Part shown: positions 1 to 8,473 of the stretch, piece after piece
Numbering within the stretch: the first letter of the stretch is position 1
Layout of the letters: each line of letters opens with the position of its first letter
Assembly: GCA_021157815.1 (NCBI GenBank)
Contig: JAGGVT010000066.1
Coordinates: 1-49,301, forward strand
From: a bacterium
Lineage (GTDB): Bacteria > JAJVIF01 > JAGGVT01
Direction of reading: 5' to 3'
Length of the DNA stretch: 49,301 bases
Translations under genes and position numbers: made by a program
The notes under the pieces: model-generated
Seen by the model: the letters and a program-made list of their open reading frames with translations, nothing else
Database searches by the model: none
What the model was told of the DNA's origin: nothing

Positions 1-582
1 AATATCAATTTCGACTCCACTATCCCGGGTTCAATCGCGACTTTCGGATACGATGATGAGGGAGTCAAGGCGCAAAAATCACTTGCTGTTAAAGACGGAT
101 TATTCGTCGGTTATCTGATGAGCAGACAATCAGCGCATAAACTTGGCAAAATGGTCGGCATGGATTTGAAATCCAACGGCGCGATGCGTGCAAGCGGATG
201 GAACAGAATACCAATCGTCCGCATGATAAGCGTCAATCTCGAACCGCGCGAAGGCTCACTGGAGGATTTAATCGCCGACACAAAGGACGGCATTTTCCTC
301 GACACGAATAAAAGCTGGTCGATTGACGATCACAGAATCAATTTCCAGTTCGGTGTCGAATGGGCGCGTGAAATCAAAAACGGAAAACTTGGTCAGGTCT
401 ATAAAAACGCAGTCTATACCGGAATCACTCCCGAATTCTGGAACGCCTGCGATGCAATCGGCGGTATGGAAGACTACCATGTCTGGGGACTGCCAAACTG
501 CGGCAAGGGAGATCCGATGCAGACAGCGCATGTCGCCCACGGAGTTCCGCCAGCAAGGTTTAGGCAAATTCAGTTTCTGTAA
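1..582 (+). CDS. tldD: TldD-family metalloprotease, C-terminal part (5' end outside window)
   Basis: The reading frame is open from base 1 and ends with TAA at 580-582, giving the last 193 residues of a TldD protein. TldD is the zinc-binding partner of the TldD/TldE (PmbA) heterodimer, which degrades unfolded or modified peptides and takes part in microcin maturation in enterobacteria. Visible family traits are the PGSIATFGYDDEG-like strand near the start, the YLMSRQSA turn and the glycine-rich end around WGLPNCGKGD. The N-terminal HExxxH-type zinc site lies upstream of the window, so it cannot be checked. The internal ATG at 118 is only a Met within this frame. The partner gene tldE starts at 2545, but an unrelated minus-strand gene sits between the two. 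Confidence 0.9.
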   Translation, partial: NINFDSTIPGSIATFGYDDEGVKAQKSLAVKDGLFVGYLMSRQSAHKLGKMVGMDLKSNGAMRASGWNRIPIVRMISVNLEPREGSLEDLIADTKDGIFLDTNKSWSIDDHRINFQFGVEWAREIKNGKLGQVYKNAVYTGITPEFWNACDAIGGMEDYHVWGLPNCGKGDPMQTAHVAHGVPPARFRQIQFL

Positions 583-605
583 TTAGTTTTTAAAAAATCA
601 ATTGT

Positions 606-634
606 AACCCGGCGTCCCCTCGCCGGGGTTTTTC
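606..634 (+). terminator. Rho-independent terminator after tldD
   Basis: CCCGGCG at 608-614 and CGCCGGGG at 621-628 form a GC-rich stem, followed directly by TTTTT (629-633). The position, 25 bases after the tldD stop, fits termination. A very similar hairpin lies at 6708-6733, so it may also belong to a dispersed repeat. Confidence 0.8.
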
Positions 635-639
635 TACGC

Positions 640-2331
640 TTAATAAGAAACCTGGCTGCCAGTTATTTCTTTCTTATATGATATTGGCTCGAAATCATTT
701 ATTTTTACCTTTAAAAACCGCTTATCCCCAAATTCAATCATCGAAACATGCTGAATTTGTTGAGTAAACATCACCATACATTGAGGCTTGTTTTGAACTT
801 CAGTGGTTAGTATTAGATTATATAAACATGCGTTATCAATAGCATATTCAACTGAAATGTATATGGAATCATAATTATTTCCAAGCCATGAACTTGTTTC
901 CTTACATGCGGGATAAATATTTTCAAATGATGTTTCAGGATTCCGTTCGAATGAATATTGCCTTATCCATGCCACATCTTTTTTTCCAAAATAACGCATA
1001 TATTTTGCATAGATATAATCTTCATCTTTGAAAATGAACAAATTTCGGTCAGTCGCATATTGTTTGGCAATTAGCGCAGTTGATAGGAAAGTATTGTTTT
1101 CTTTCTTGTTTTCTGGTACGAAGCCACAATGGTAATTATAGCATATATAGATAATAAGTAATATTGAGATAGCCACCTTGAATATCTTTCGCCTTGCGAA
1201 TACTTTAACACCATTCAGTAGAAACACGACCAGTGGAATCAGATAAAACAATCTGTGAAAACTGCAATATGGTGCAAAATACATTAATAATATTAAATAA
1301 GGGATAATCCACAAGATTATGTAAATAAGCAGAGAACTGTTCTTTCTTGATCTCGCCATTTCAAATATCCCATAAATTACAAAATATATTATTAATGAAA
1401 ATATAATCCACCCAATAGCTTTCAATGCCAATACATCCATATTCACTGTTGCATAGTCTTGCAGATGCAATACTGATCGTGTTACAGGCGCTACAAACAG
1501 AGTTTTATGGCTGTATATGCTGTAAAGAAGCCAACGTCCAACAAGTGGTTCAGATTGGTTTATCTCAGACAATACCCGGAATTCGCTTTTTGCATATTCT
1601 ATTATCCAATTAAAAAAAGATTCCAATGATGGTGATGAAGACGTAAGAAGGTACACTAATATGTATAATCCCAATAGCATTGCGAAAAATATTCGAAGCT
1701 TATGAGCTATGGCTTTATAGCAAACATTTGTATCGGACTTCACTTGAGCATAAATAAACGCGGGTAAATAGAGCATTGAAGCCTGATGAATTATTGTTGC
1801 TAGAAATAATACAATCCAGTCTGCATTTGTAACTCTCAATTTCTTCTTATGCATAATGAAGAATGTCATCCTGGCACAGCTGAAAGAGATAAGCGCAATC
1901 GATATAATGTATGGATTTGCATTTCTAAAATACGTACCGAAAGTGTATGAAACACCGATAATTAATACTCCAGCTAATGCAATGGCAAGTGAATCGGGAA
2001 ATATCTTTCGGAAAATATAGAAACATGAACCCATGAATACTAGACCAGCGATAATATTGATTATCACCAACATATCAATCGATTCAAAAACAAAACCCAG
2101 TTTAATCAGAAATATGTTAATAAGGTAGCAGAATGGGGCATAAAGAAGATGATGTTGGTGAAATAATTTGGGTTGATGCGGGTTTTGCATAAAATAAGCT
2201 ACATCAACCCCATCCCAATAATATGCATAATTTTTAATACAAATTAGAGTAACGATTGGAATCAAAAAAAGGATGTAAAGAAAGATGTGCTTAGGCTTCA
2301 TGCTAACTAAATATCTACTTGATGAATTCAT
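640..2331 (-). CDS. Polytopic membrane protein, GT-C glycosyltransferase-like
   Basis: This is a protein of about 560 residues with many hydrophobic helices (roughly ten by eye) and a soluble C-terminal domain of about 150 residues. The first periplasmic loop carries YYWDGVDVAYF followed by a His-rich stretch (HQPKLFHQHH). That layout, an acidic motif after the first helix of a polytopic protein, recalls GT-C enzymes such as ArnT/PMT that use polyprenyl-phosphate sugars. Without a family match this is inference. The start is uncertain: GTG at 2367, ATG at 2331 or ATG at 2301 are all in frame and none has a clear ribosome binding site. The gene is clearly more AT-rich than its neighbours and is inserted, in opposite orientation, between tldD and tldE, which suggests later acquisition. 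Its last codons lie inside a repeat-like sequence also seen near 6762. Confidence 0.6.
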   Translation of the reverse strand: MNSSSRYLVSMKPKHIFLYILFLIPIVTLICIKNYAYYWDGVDVAYFMQNPHQPKLFHQHHLLYAPFCYLINIFLIKLGFVFESIDMLVIINIIAGLVFMGSCFYIFRKIFPDSLAIALAGVLIIGVSYTFGTYFRNANPYIISIALISFSCARMTFFIMHKKKLRVTNADWIVLFLATIIHQASMLYLPAFIYAQVKSDTNVCYKAIAHKLRIFFAMLLGLYILVYLLTSSSPSLESFFNWIIEYAKSEFRVLSEINQSEPLVGRWLLYSIYSHKTLFVAPVTRSVLHLQDYATVNMDVLALKAIGWIIFSLIIYFVIYGIFEMARSRKNSSLLIYIILWIIPYLILLMYFAPYCSFHRLFYLIPLVVFLLNGVKVFARRKIFKVAISILLIIYICYNYHCGFVPENKKENNTFLSTALIAKQYATDRNLFIFKDEDYIYAKYMRYFGKKDVAWIRQYSFERNPETSFENIYPACKETSSWLGNNYDSIYISVEYAIDNACLYNLILTTEVQNKPQCMVMFTQQIQHVSMIEFGDKRFLKVKINDFEPISYKKEITGSQVSY

Positions 2332-2544
2332 CTTGAGATCTTTAATGTCACATAATGATAATACCACAAATTCCTCATCGAATTCACCAGACGCGTTGTA
2401 ATTTTAATCACACTTTGAGAAAAGCATCCGTCCTTTTGACATTCCGATGGTTTTCATCTAAAATTCAAAATATGCTATTTCTTTATAATTATATGTATAT
2501 TAGAATTGGTATATTTAAGAATCACAAATCAAAAGGACATTCAA

Positions 2545-3897
2545 ATGCTTGGTAAAGAAAAAATAGACGAACTTTTAAAACCATATCTCGACAGCAGCGA
2601 AGCTGATGAAATCGAGGCTACTTTCAGTAATACCAGCACGGGCATGACTCGATACGCCAACACCATAACGCATCAGACAATGCATGAGAATTCGGCGAAT
2701 GTTACGTTCAGGATTATCAAGGGCGGCAGAATCGGGGTTGCCGGTACAACCGACATGTCGAAAGAGGGCCTGGATAATGCCTTTAAGACAGCATTGAGTA
2801 TCGCTGACAGGAAAAAGCCTACGAAAAATTTCCCCGGATTTCCTGGCCCACAGGAATACAAAACGATCGACACCTATGTACCCGCTACTGTAGAGGCTGG
2901 CCAGGCTGGCAGAATTGCCGGAATCAAGAAGGTTTTCGACCTGGCTAAGAAACATGATTTAAACGTAGCCGGGCGGTTCAAATCCGGTGAATCTGAATTA
3001 ATGATTGCCAACTCCAAGGGTGTAAGGGCATACCAGCCGTTTACGTTTTTCGATATGTCGAATATCGTGATGCATCCAACGTTTTCATCATATTCAGCCG
3101 CAGTTGGCAGGGATATCACAAAGGTAGATTTCGACAAACTTGCGCAAACCGCAGTAGAGAAAACGCTCATGGGAATCAATCCGAAGGAAATTGATATTGG
3201 CAAATATGATGTCGTGCTTGAACCATCGGCGTTTGGTGAAGTAATGGAATGGCTTGGATATATCGGATTCACTTCAAAGTCAATCGAGGAGGGAACCGGA
3301 TTCATGTATGAGAAATTCGGCGAAAAAATCCTCGGCGATAATATCACTATCTATGATGACGCTCTCGATACTCGCGGAATGTGTTCGCCATTTGATTTTG
3401 AGGGTTTCCCAAAACAGCCTGTAACGTTCATTGATTCCGGTGTCGCGAAGGACGTTGTCTATGATACATATTCCGGCAAGCGTATGGGTAAAGAGTCCAC
3501 TGGGCATTCACTGGGCGCCAGAGGCATGGCTCAAGGCGCTATGCCGATGAACGTTTTCATGAATCCCGGTGAAAAACCTCTAGAGGAAATTGTCAAATCA
3601 GTTGAACGCGGAGTGCTTGTTACACGTTTCCATTATGTGAACGGTTTTCTCCATACGCCAACCGCTCAAATGACAGGAATGACAAGAGATGGTTTGTTCC
3701 TGATTGAAAACGGCGAAATTAAACATGGATTGAAGAACATGAGATGGACTGACAGCATGGTAAGAATTCTTAATAATGTCGCAGAGATATCCAGTGATGT
3801 TGCCATGATTCCGGCATGGTGGGATGAAGCCGGCTCATATATTCTTCCCGGTATTTTGATAAATGATTTTGAATTCACCGGCAAGTCTGATCATTGA
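2545..3897 (+). CDS. pmbA: TldE/PmbA-family protein, metalloprotease partner
   Basis: A 450-residue protein of the PmbA/TldE family, the subunit that pairs with TldD and lacks the zinc-binding HExxxH motif (none is visible here). Family features include the early TRYANTITHQ segment, the central VVLEPSAFGEVMEW region, the TGHSLGARG segment and the C-terminal VNGFLHTPTAQMTGMTRDGLFLIENGEI stretch in its usual place, split here by its motifs: TAQMTGMTRDG and LFLIENGEI. I chose ATG 2545 because AAAAGGA lies seven bases upstream; the frame is open further back to 2506 but that extension has no binding site. It probably formed a tldD-tldE pair before the minus-strand gene came between them. The function is well supported by family, and the substrate is unknown. 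Confidence 0.92.
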   Translation: MLGKEKIDELLKPYLDSSEADEIEATFSNTSTGMTRYANTITHQTMHENSANVTFRIIKGGRIGVAGTTDMSKEGLDNAFKTALSIADRKKPTKNFPGFPGPQEYKTIDTYVPATVEAGQAGRIAGIKKVFDLAKKHDLNVAGRFKSGESELMIANSKGVRAYQPFTFFDMSNIVMHPTFSSYSAAVGRDITKVDFDKLAQTAVEKTLMGINPKEIDIGKYDVVLEPSAFGEVMEWLGYIGFTSKSIEEGTGFMYEKFGEKILGDNITIYDDALDTRGMCSPFDFEGFPKQPVTFIDSGVAKDVVYDTYSGKRMGKESTGHSLGARGMAQGAMPMNVFMNPGEKPLEEIVKSVERGVLVTRFHYVNGFLHTPTAQMTGMTRDGLFLIENGEIKHGLKNMRWTDSMVRILNNVAEISSDVAMIPAWWDEAGSYILPGILINDFEFTGKSDH

Positions 3898-3911
3898 TTT
3901 TAATTAAATGG

Positions 3912-4140
3912 CAGAGGGTTTAAGAGAGTGTCGGAAAAGGTTGTTTTTACGATTCTCCCAATTGAAATCCCATGGGTGCCGCCCATACAGCCGTCTCGGC
4001 TTTATGGGTGAAATTGCATAACTTCGCAGTAATCACCCACAAATCACAAAAAGACGTGATGTGTGGGCGGCACCCGAGATTTATCAGGAGAATGGCAATT
4101 GAAAATCAATTTGCTTTTCCGACAGTCTCTAAACCCTCTG
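3912..4140. mobile_element. MITE-like palindromic element, 229 bp
   Basis: The ends are imperfect inverted repeats of about 28 bp: 3912-3940 begins CAGAGGGTTTAAGAGAG and contains GTGTCGGAAAAG, and the complement of 4113-4140 begins CAGAGGGTTTAGAGACTGTC. A second inverted pair lies inside (GGGTGCCGCCCA at 3973-3984 against TGGGCGGCACCC near 4064-4075). There is no transposase. No flanking duplication could be identified. The element fills most of the gap between tldE and the next lipoprotein gene and gives that reading frame a spurious upstream extension. Confidence 0.7.
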
Positions 4141-4157
4141 GTAATAGAATATCCATA

Positions 4158-4853
4158 ATGAAAGAATACTTTTTTCATATAACTCTGGCTTTGATACTGT
4201 TGTGCTCATCGGTTTGCATATACTCATGCGGCAGCAGAACCATTGTGGTTAAGCCATCCCCAAAAGCGCCTGAAAGTGAACCTGAGCCAATTGATATCCA
4301 CGATCATGAAGCAATAATGAAAAAGATGCCATCCAACAACATGGTGGTTAACGCTGAGGATGAGTTTGACGAAAATGCTGTGAATCCAATTGAATTCCAA
4401 AGCACATTTGCGATTTTGCTTAACGAAGGAAATCAAATAGGTTTCACAAAAGAAGATTTCTCATCCACCGCCAGATGGAACAAACTAATTCGGGAGAGAA
4501 ATAAAAAGACGGCATCTTTTCAAATTCGAGAGAACATCCATGTCGATAAGGTGATAATGCTCGAGGAAAAAACCAAAGAGGCAAATGATATTGCCCGGAA
4601 ATTCATTGAGGAGATAAAAGGCCTTGAAGAGAATCACCTTGTGTTTTTTCTTTCATTAGATGAAAAAAACGAAAACCAACTCGATTTATACTCATCGTTT
4701 GTCGGTTTGAATCTGGATAATCCCGCAAGACACGGAGTCGATAAGTTAAGAGAGTTGCCCGGCGTGATGTTCGAGGATGAGCATATCTTTATTTTCAGGG
4801 CTGCAACGTATATACCCAAACAATTTAAAAAATTTGTTCAATTGCCTGATTAG
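4158..4853 (+). CDS. Small putative lipoprotein of unknown function
   Basis: A 231-residue protein starting MKEYFFHITLAL, with a hydrophobic signal segment ending at Cys24 (IYSC-G). The lipobox is imperfect because of the Tyr at -2. The mature part begins with a Pro/Glu-rich linker (about residues 32-50), then a charged alpha/beta domain without any motif I recognise. The frame is open upstream to 3972, but that part is the mobile element, so ATG 4158 just after the element is the sensible start. The ribosome binding site is weak. The gene may have lost its native promoter to the insertion, or may use one inside the element. Confidence 0.65.
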   Translation: MKEYFFHITLALILLCSSVCIYSCGSRTIVVKPSPKAPESEPEPIDIHDHEAIMKKMPSNNMVVNAEDEFDENAVNPIEFQSTFAILLNEGNQIGFTKEDFSSTARWNKLIRERNKKTASFQIRENIHVDKVIMLEEKTKEANDIARKFIEEIKGLEENHLVFFLSLDEKNENQLDLYSSFVGLNLDNPARHGVDKLRELPGVMFEDEHIFIFRAATYIPKQFKKFVQLPD

Positions 4854-4890
4854 ATGTTTTCTTAAAGTTTCAGGAAATTGAATCTTAATC

Positions 4891-4919
4891 TTGACTCATA
4901 CTATTCTTGACAGTAATAT
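4891..4919 (+). promoter_or_regulatory. Candidate sigma-70 promoter for tpl
   Basis: TTGACT (4891-4896) and TAATAT (4914-4919) are separated by 17 bases. The site lies about 90 bases upstream of the tyrosine phenol-lyase start. It is judged by eye and has no experimental support. Confidence 0.4.
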
Positions 4920-5006
4920 CTAGTCTTTATATGCTCCAAATTGGGGCGTAATTTTTTCATTTATCGAATCAAAGCATTGTGCATTAATTATGGAGGCACA
5001 ATTTAA

Positions 5007-6407
5007 ATGACAGGCAACCAACGTATTCATACACAGGCGGAACCATACAAGATAAAAGTTGTCGAGCCCATAAAAATGACCACGATTGAATATCGCAGCA
5101 AATGCATTGAGGAAGCCGGTTACAACACGTTCCTACTTCGAAGTGAGGATGTTTACATTGATCTTCTAACCGATAGCGGAACCAGCGCCATGAGCGATAA
5201 CCAATGGGCTGGCATGATGCTTGGCGATGAGGCATACGCCGGAAGCCGTAATTTCTATGAACTGGAAAAGGCAGTTCGAGATGTATATGGTTTCAAGTAC
5301 ATTGTCCCAACTCATCAGGGACGCGGCGCTGAGCATATTATGTCGCAAATTCTGATTAATAAAGGCGACTACGTTCCAGGCAACATGTTTTTCACAACCA
5401 CACGACTTCACCAGGAACTTGCAGGCGGGAAATTCGTCGATGTGATAGTCGATGAAGCGCACATTCCATCCAATGAATTTCCATTCAAGGGTAATGTCGA
5501 TATGGACAAGATGCAGAAGCTGGTTGATGATGTCGGCGCTGACAAGATTCCATATGTATCACTTGAGGGTTGTGTCAACATGGCTGGCGGACAGCCATTC
5601 AGCATGGCTAACCTGCAGGACTTAAAGGAATTTTGCGACAAGCACAATATTCTTATCATGCTGGATGCCACGCGAATGATAGAGAATTCATATTTCATTC
5701 AGCAACGTGAAAAAGGCTATGGCCATAAAAGCGTAGCTCAAATTTTAAGGGAAATCTGCGACCTGTCAGATGGCTGCGCCATGAGTTCCAAGAAAGACCA
5801 TCTCGTAAACATTGGTGGTTTTCTCGCCATGAACGATGAGGAATTCTTTAGAAAGGCAAAAGCCATGGTTGTTGTGTATGAGGGACTTCACACTTACGGC
5901 GGCATGGCTGGCCGCGATATGGAAGCTGTCGCGCGCGGAATAAGGGAAGCAACTGAAACCGATGATCACGTTGCCGCCAGGATTCGCCAGACACAATATC
6001 TCGGTAATCGACTTAAAGATGAGGGTGTACCTATAATCCTGCCAATCGGCAGCCATGCGGTATTTCTGGATGCAAAAGCAATTCTTCCTCATGTCGACCA
6101 GGATGAATATCCCGCTCAAAGGCTTGCTGCTGAGTTATATGTCGAATCCGGTGTGAGGTCTATGGAACGAGGCAATGTGTCATCAGGACGAGATCCGGAA
6201 ACAGGTAAGAACAGAAGACCAAACCTTGAACTTGTACGATTGACAATTCCCAGAAGGGTTTACACGAATCTGCACATGGATGTCGCGGCTGAGGGCGTTT
6301 TTGCCATGATGGAGCGCCGTAACAGTATCAAAGGGTTAAAATTCACCTACGAGCCTGAAATGCTAAGGTTCTTCCAGGGACGTTTCGAACCTGTTGATTT
6401 AGTATAG
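5007..6407 (+). CDS. tpl: Tyrosine phenol-lyase (beta-tyrosinase)
   Basis: A 466-residue PLP enzyme of the tryptophanase/tyrosine phenol-lyase family, which cleaves L-tyrosine to phenol, pyruvate and ammonia. The length matches the family. Conserved blocks are LLTDSGTSAMSDNQWAGMM (about 53-71), PTHQGRGAEH (101-110), the AGGQP loop (193-197) and SSKKD (260-264), which carries the PLP-binding lysine. Two specificity positions favour tyrosine over tryptophan: FFTTTR near 128-133, with Thr where tryptophanases have Asp, and GVRSMERG near 385, with the Arg known to bind the tyrosine ring in Citrobacter TPL. GGAGG at 4992-4996 lies ten bases before the ATG. The gene stands alone, with no aromatic amino acid permease beside it. 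It allows tyrosine to be used as a carbon or nitrogen source, typically under anaerobic conditions. Confidence 0.93.
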   Translation: MTGNQRIHTQAEPYKIKVVEPIKMTTIEYRSKCIEEAGYNTFLLRSEDVYIDLLTDSGTSAMSDNQWAGMMLGDEAYAGSRNFYELEKAVRDVYGFKYIVPTHQGRGAEHIMSQILINKGDYVPGNMFFTTTRLHQELAGGKFVDVIVDEAHIPSNEFPFKGNVDMDKMQKLVDDVGADKIPYVSLEGCVNMAGGQPFSMANLQDLKEFCDKHNILIMLDATRMIENSYFIQQREKGYGHKSVAQILREICDLSDGCAMSSKKDHLVNIGGFLAMNDEEFFRKAKAMVVVYEGLHTYGGMAGRDMEAVARGIREATETDDHVAARIRQTQYLGNRLKDEGVPIILPIGSHAVFLDAKAILPHVDQDEYPAQRLAAELYVESGVRSMERGNVSSGRDPETGKNRRPNLELVRLTIPRRVYTNLHMDVAAEGVFAMMERRNSIKGLKFTYEPEMLRFFQGRFEPVDLV

Positions 6408-6502
6408 TTTCTGAATGACGCGTCATTAATAAGCAAGAATTGAATTATTCGTCCCTGAAAAACCATGTTTTTAGATATTGCGTTTTTATAAAAATATATT
6501 TT

Positions 6503-6678
6503 CTGGGAGCGCTGGTCCCCGACCGGCACCTGAACTTTCAAAATAAAATGTAAAAACGGGAATCTTACAAATATGGTTGATTAACTCACCGCCTATCTTT
6601 GGTATGTCGTTTGTTAGATAAGCTAAATTGATTTCTATTAACCTAACAAAGGTGCCGGTCAGAGACCAGCGCTCCCAG
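6503..6678. repeat. Inverted-repeat element, 176 bp
   Basis: CTGGGAGCGCTGGT at 6503-6516, continuing to CCGGCACCT (6531), is repeated inverted at 6650-6678 with only a few mismatches over 29 bp. The interior is AT-rich and has no reading frame. It looks like a non-autonomous mobile or palindromic extragenic repeat. No target duplication is visible. Together with the hairpin at 6708-6733 it fills most of the 458-base gap after tpl; otherwise I see only AT-rich sequence there. Confidence 0.65.
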
Positions 6679-6707
6679 GGGATAAACATAAGTACTTTAA
6701 ATATGTA

Positions 6708-6733
6708 ACCCCGTGTCCCTTCACCGGGGTATT
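6708..6733 (+). terminator. Hairpin resembling the tldD terminator
   Basis: ACCCCG (6708-6713) pairs with CGGGGT (6725-6730), followed by ATTT. The sequence and its downstream flank (TTAATGAGAAACCGGGCT, near 6762-6780) match the region 606-662, so this is a dispersed repeat that can also act as a terminator. Confidence 0.45.
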
Positions 6734-6865
6734 TACGTAAATTCAACCTCATTTTTCCCGGTTAATGAGAAACCGGGCTACATGCTAACTCACATTTTGT
6801 GTGGCACGATAAAAATGATAGAATTTTTGTTTCGTATAAAAAGCTAACCGGGATGGATAAACATA

Positions 6866-7705
6866 ATGAGAATCACGATATTTGCATCAATTACACTTCT
6901 TTTCATAATCGTATCACTTGGATGCTCCGCAAGCCATGAGGTTGACAAGTCCATTGTTCTTGCGGATGTTGGAGGCGAGGAGATAATCCTTAAAGATGTA
7001 TTTGAAAATCCCTCCTTTGTAATGATTGTTGAAAACCTGATAAAGGAAAAAATTATCAAGCAGGAATACAAAGCGCGTAATCTTGTTTTTGACGAAGAAA
7101 ATATGAAAAAGGAATGGGACAATTTTGTTCTTTCCAGAGCCCAGGGTGATGAGGCTAAGCTCATAGAGGATTTGAGAAATCAGGGAGTAACTGTTCTTTT
7201 TATGAAGAACCAGGTCAAACTGCAGGTTATGTTCCAGCAGCTAATCAATGATGAATTCCCTGTTACGCTTGAAGATGCCCGTGAGGAATTCGAGGGCAAC
7301 CTTCAAGCAAACCAGCGAATGTATGCCGGAAAGGTTCCTGAAAAACAGGATAATCCTGAGTCTATAACCTTCGATGATGTTTCCGAGTTTGTCATTGATA
7401 ACTTGAAACAACGAGTACTATCAAAAGAAGCACAGAATTTCATTGATTTGCTTTCGGATGAATATGAAAACAAGGGTTGGGTAAAGAATTACGTCAAGCC
7501 ACTGGAACTCAAGGATTTAACCACAATAAAGAAAAAAGAGGAAAACATTCAGGAAGTGGATGCATCAAGAATAAAGCCGGCAGAGGTTAAAAGGACGCAT
7601 GAGAATAAATCTGAGGAGAAAAAAGAAACTGAGGATGAGGATAACTCCGACAAAACCAGCAATGACACTCCGGATGAACCGGAAGAAGACAACAGCAACC
7701 ATTAA
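6866..7705 (+). CDS. SurA-N-like lipoprotein without PPIase domain
   Basis: A 279-residue exported protein. The signal segment ends in VSLGC (Cys20), a good lipobox. Residues 30-130 are predominantly helical, with a pattern like the N-terminal chaperone domain of SurA/PrsA (LIKEKIIKQEYKARNL followed by an EENMKKEWDNF segment). There is no parvulin PPIase domain. The last 60 residues are very rich in Glu, Lys and Asp and are probably disordered. It is first in a three-gene operon; the next gene starts 18 bases after its stop and encodes a second SurA-N-like protein. A periplasmic or outer-membrane chaperone role is inferred from this resemblance, not proven. Confidence 0.7.
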   Translation: MRITIFASITLLFIIVSLGCSASHEVDKSIVLADVGGEEIILKDVFENPSFVMIVENLIKEKIIKQEYKARNLVFDEENMKKEWDNFVLSRAQGDEAKLIEDLRNQGVTVLFMKNQVKLQVMFQQLINDEFPVTLEDAREEFEGNLQANQRMYAGKVPEKQDNPESITFDDVSEFVIDNLKQRVLSKEAQNFIDLLSDEYENKGWVKNYVKPLELKDLTTIKKKEENIQEVDASRIKPAEVKRTHENKSEEKKETEDEDNSDKTSNDTPDEPEEDNSNH

Positions 7706-7723
7706 TCTGCGCGAGGAAATGAT

Positions 7724-8473
7724 TTGATAAGTAAAACAAAAGTAATAAGAGATATTCTAATAATAATCGGATTGATTATTATTTTCGTGATTGCTGAAAA
7801 GGCGTTTTTCAAACGACAGCCGGATTCAACACCAGCAAATCCTCATCAAAATACGATGGGTGTTATGGGAACAATGGGAGCAGACCAATCCGGAGATGAA
7901 TCCTTTGATATTGATAATCCCCAAATCGCGATGAAAATTGATGGCAGGGAATATTCAATAGGTGAAATCGGCACTCATGCAAGAACCTATTATGTTATGA
8001 TGAATGGTGGAATTTCAGGACTGACAAAAACCGCCAAAACAATCGCGATAAAGCAGGCAATGAAGCGAATCCTTTCTGATGCCGCGATTATGAAAGGCGT
8101 TGAAGAATTCAATATTCACATATCAGAGGATGTAATCGAAAAGGAGATAGCTAACATAATTGAGGAGCAGGGTGGAAAAGAGAAATTCCAAGATTTTTTG
8201 GATGAATTCAATGTTACAGAGGATTCTCTAAGGAAACGCATTGGGAAAGATCTTGTTCAAAACGCATTAATGAACGCTGTAATCGACAAGCTTGATATTT
8301 CGGATGAATCCGAAGAAGCGCAGACTGAAGCTTTTAATGAATGGCTGAAAAATACTACTTTAACCCTTGAAGTCGCTATACTTGATCCTGAATTACTTGA
8401 GATTATCAAAGGGCAGCTATCGATGCCACATGATCAAATTCACGAACATTCTGATGAGATTTCTGAAAAATGA
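7724..8473 (+). CDS. Membrane-anchored SurA-N-like protein
   Basis: A 249-residue protein with TTG as start: GAGGAA at 7713-7718 lies six bases before it, and the nearby ATG at 7720 is followed at once by a stop. One transmembrane segment (about residues 8-24, ILIIIGLIIIFVIAEK) anchors it. A Met/Gly-rich linker follows, then a helical region (about 80-210) containing the SurA-N-like sequence KQAMKRILSDAAIMKGVEEF and an EEQGGKEKFQDFLDEFNV segment, typical of SurA/trigger-factor-like chaperone folds. No PPIase domain is present. Its stop overlaps the start of the glycosyltransferase gene by four bases (ATGA), so the two are translationally coupled. Confidence 0.7.
   Translation: MISKTKVIRDILIIIGLIIIFVIAEKAFFKRQPDSTPANPHQNTMGVMGTMGADQSGDESFDIDNPQIAMKIDGREYSIGEIGTHARTYYVMMNGGISGLTKTAKTIAIKQAMKRILSDAAIMKGVEEFNIHISEDVIEKEIANIIEEQGGKEKFQDFLDEFNVTEDSLRKRIGKDLVQNALMNAVIDKLDISDESEEAQTEAFNEWLKNTTLTLEVAILDPELLEIIKGQLSMPHDQIHEHSDEISEK

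Noticed and set aside
3972-4157. Upstream extension of the small lipoprotein reading frame
   Set aside because: It lies within the palindromic mobile element and encodes no signal peptide; the true start is at 4158.
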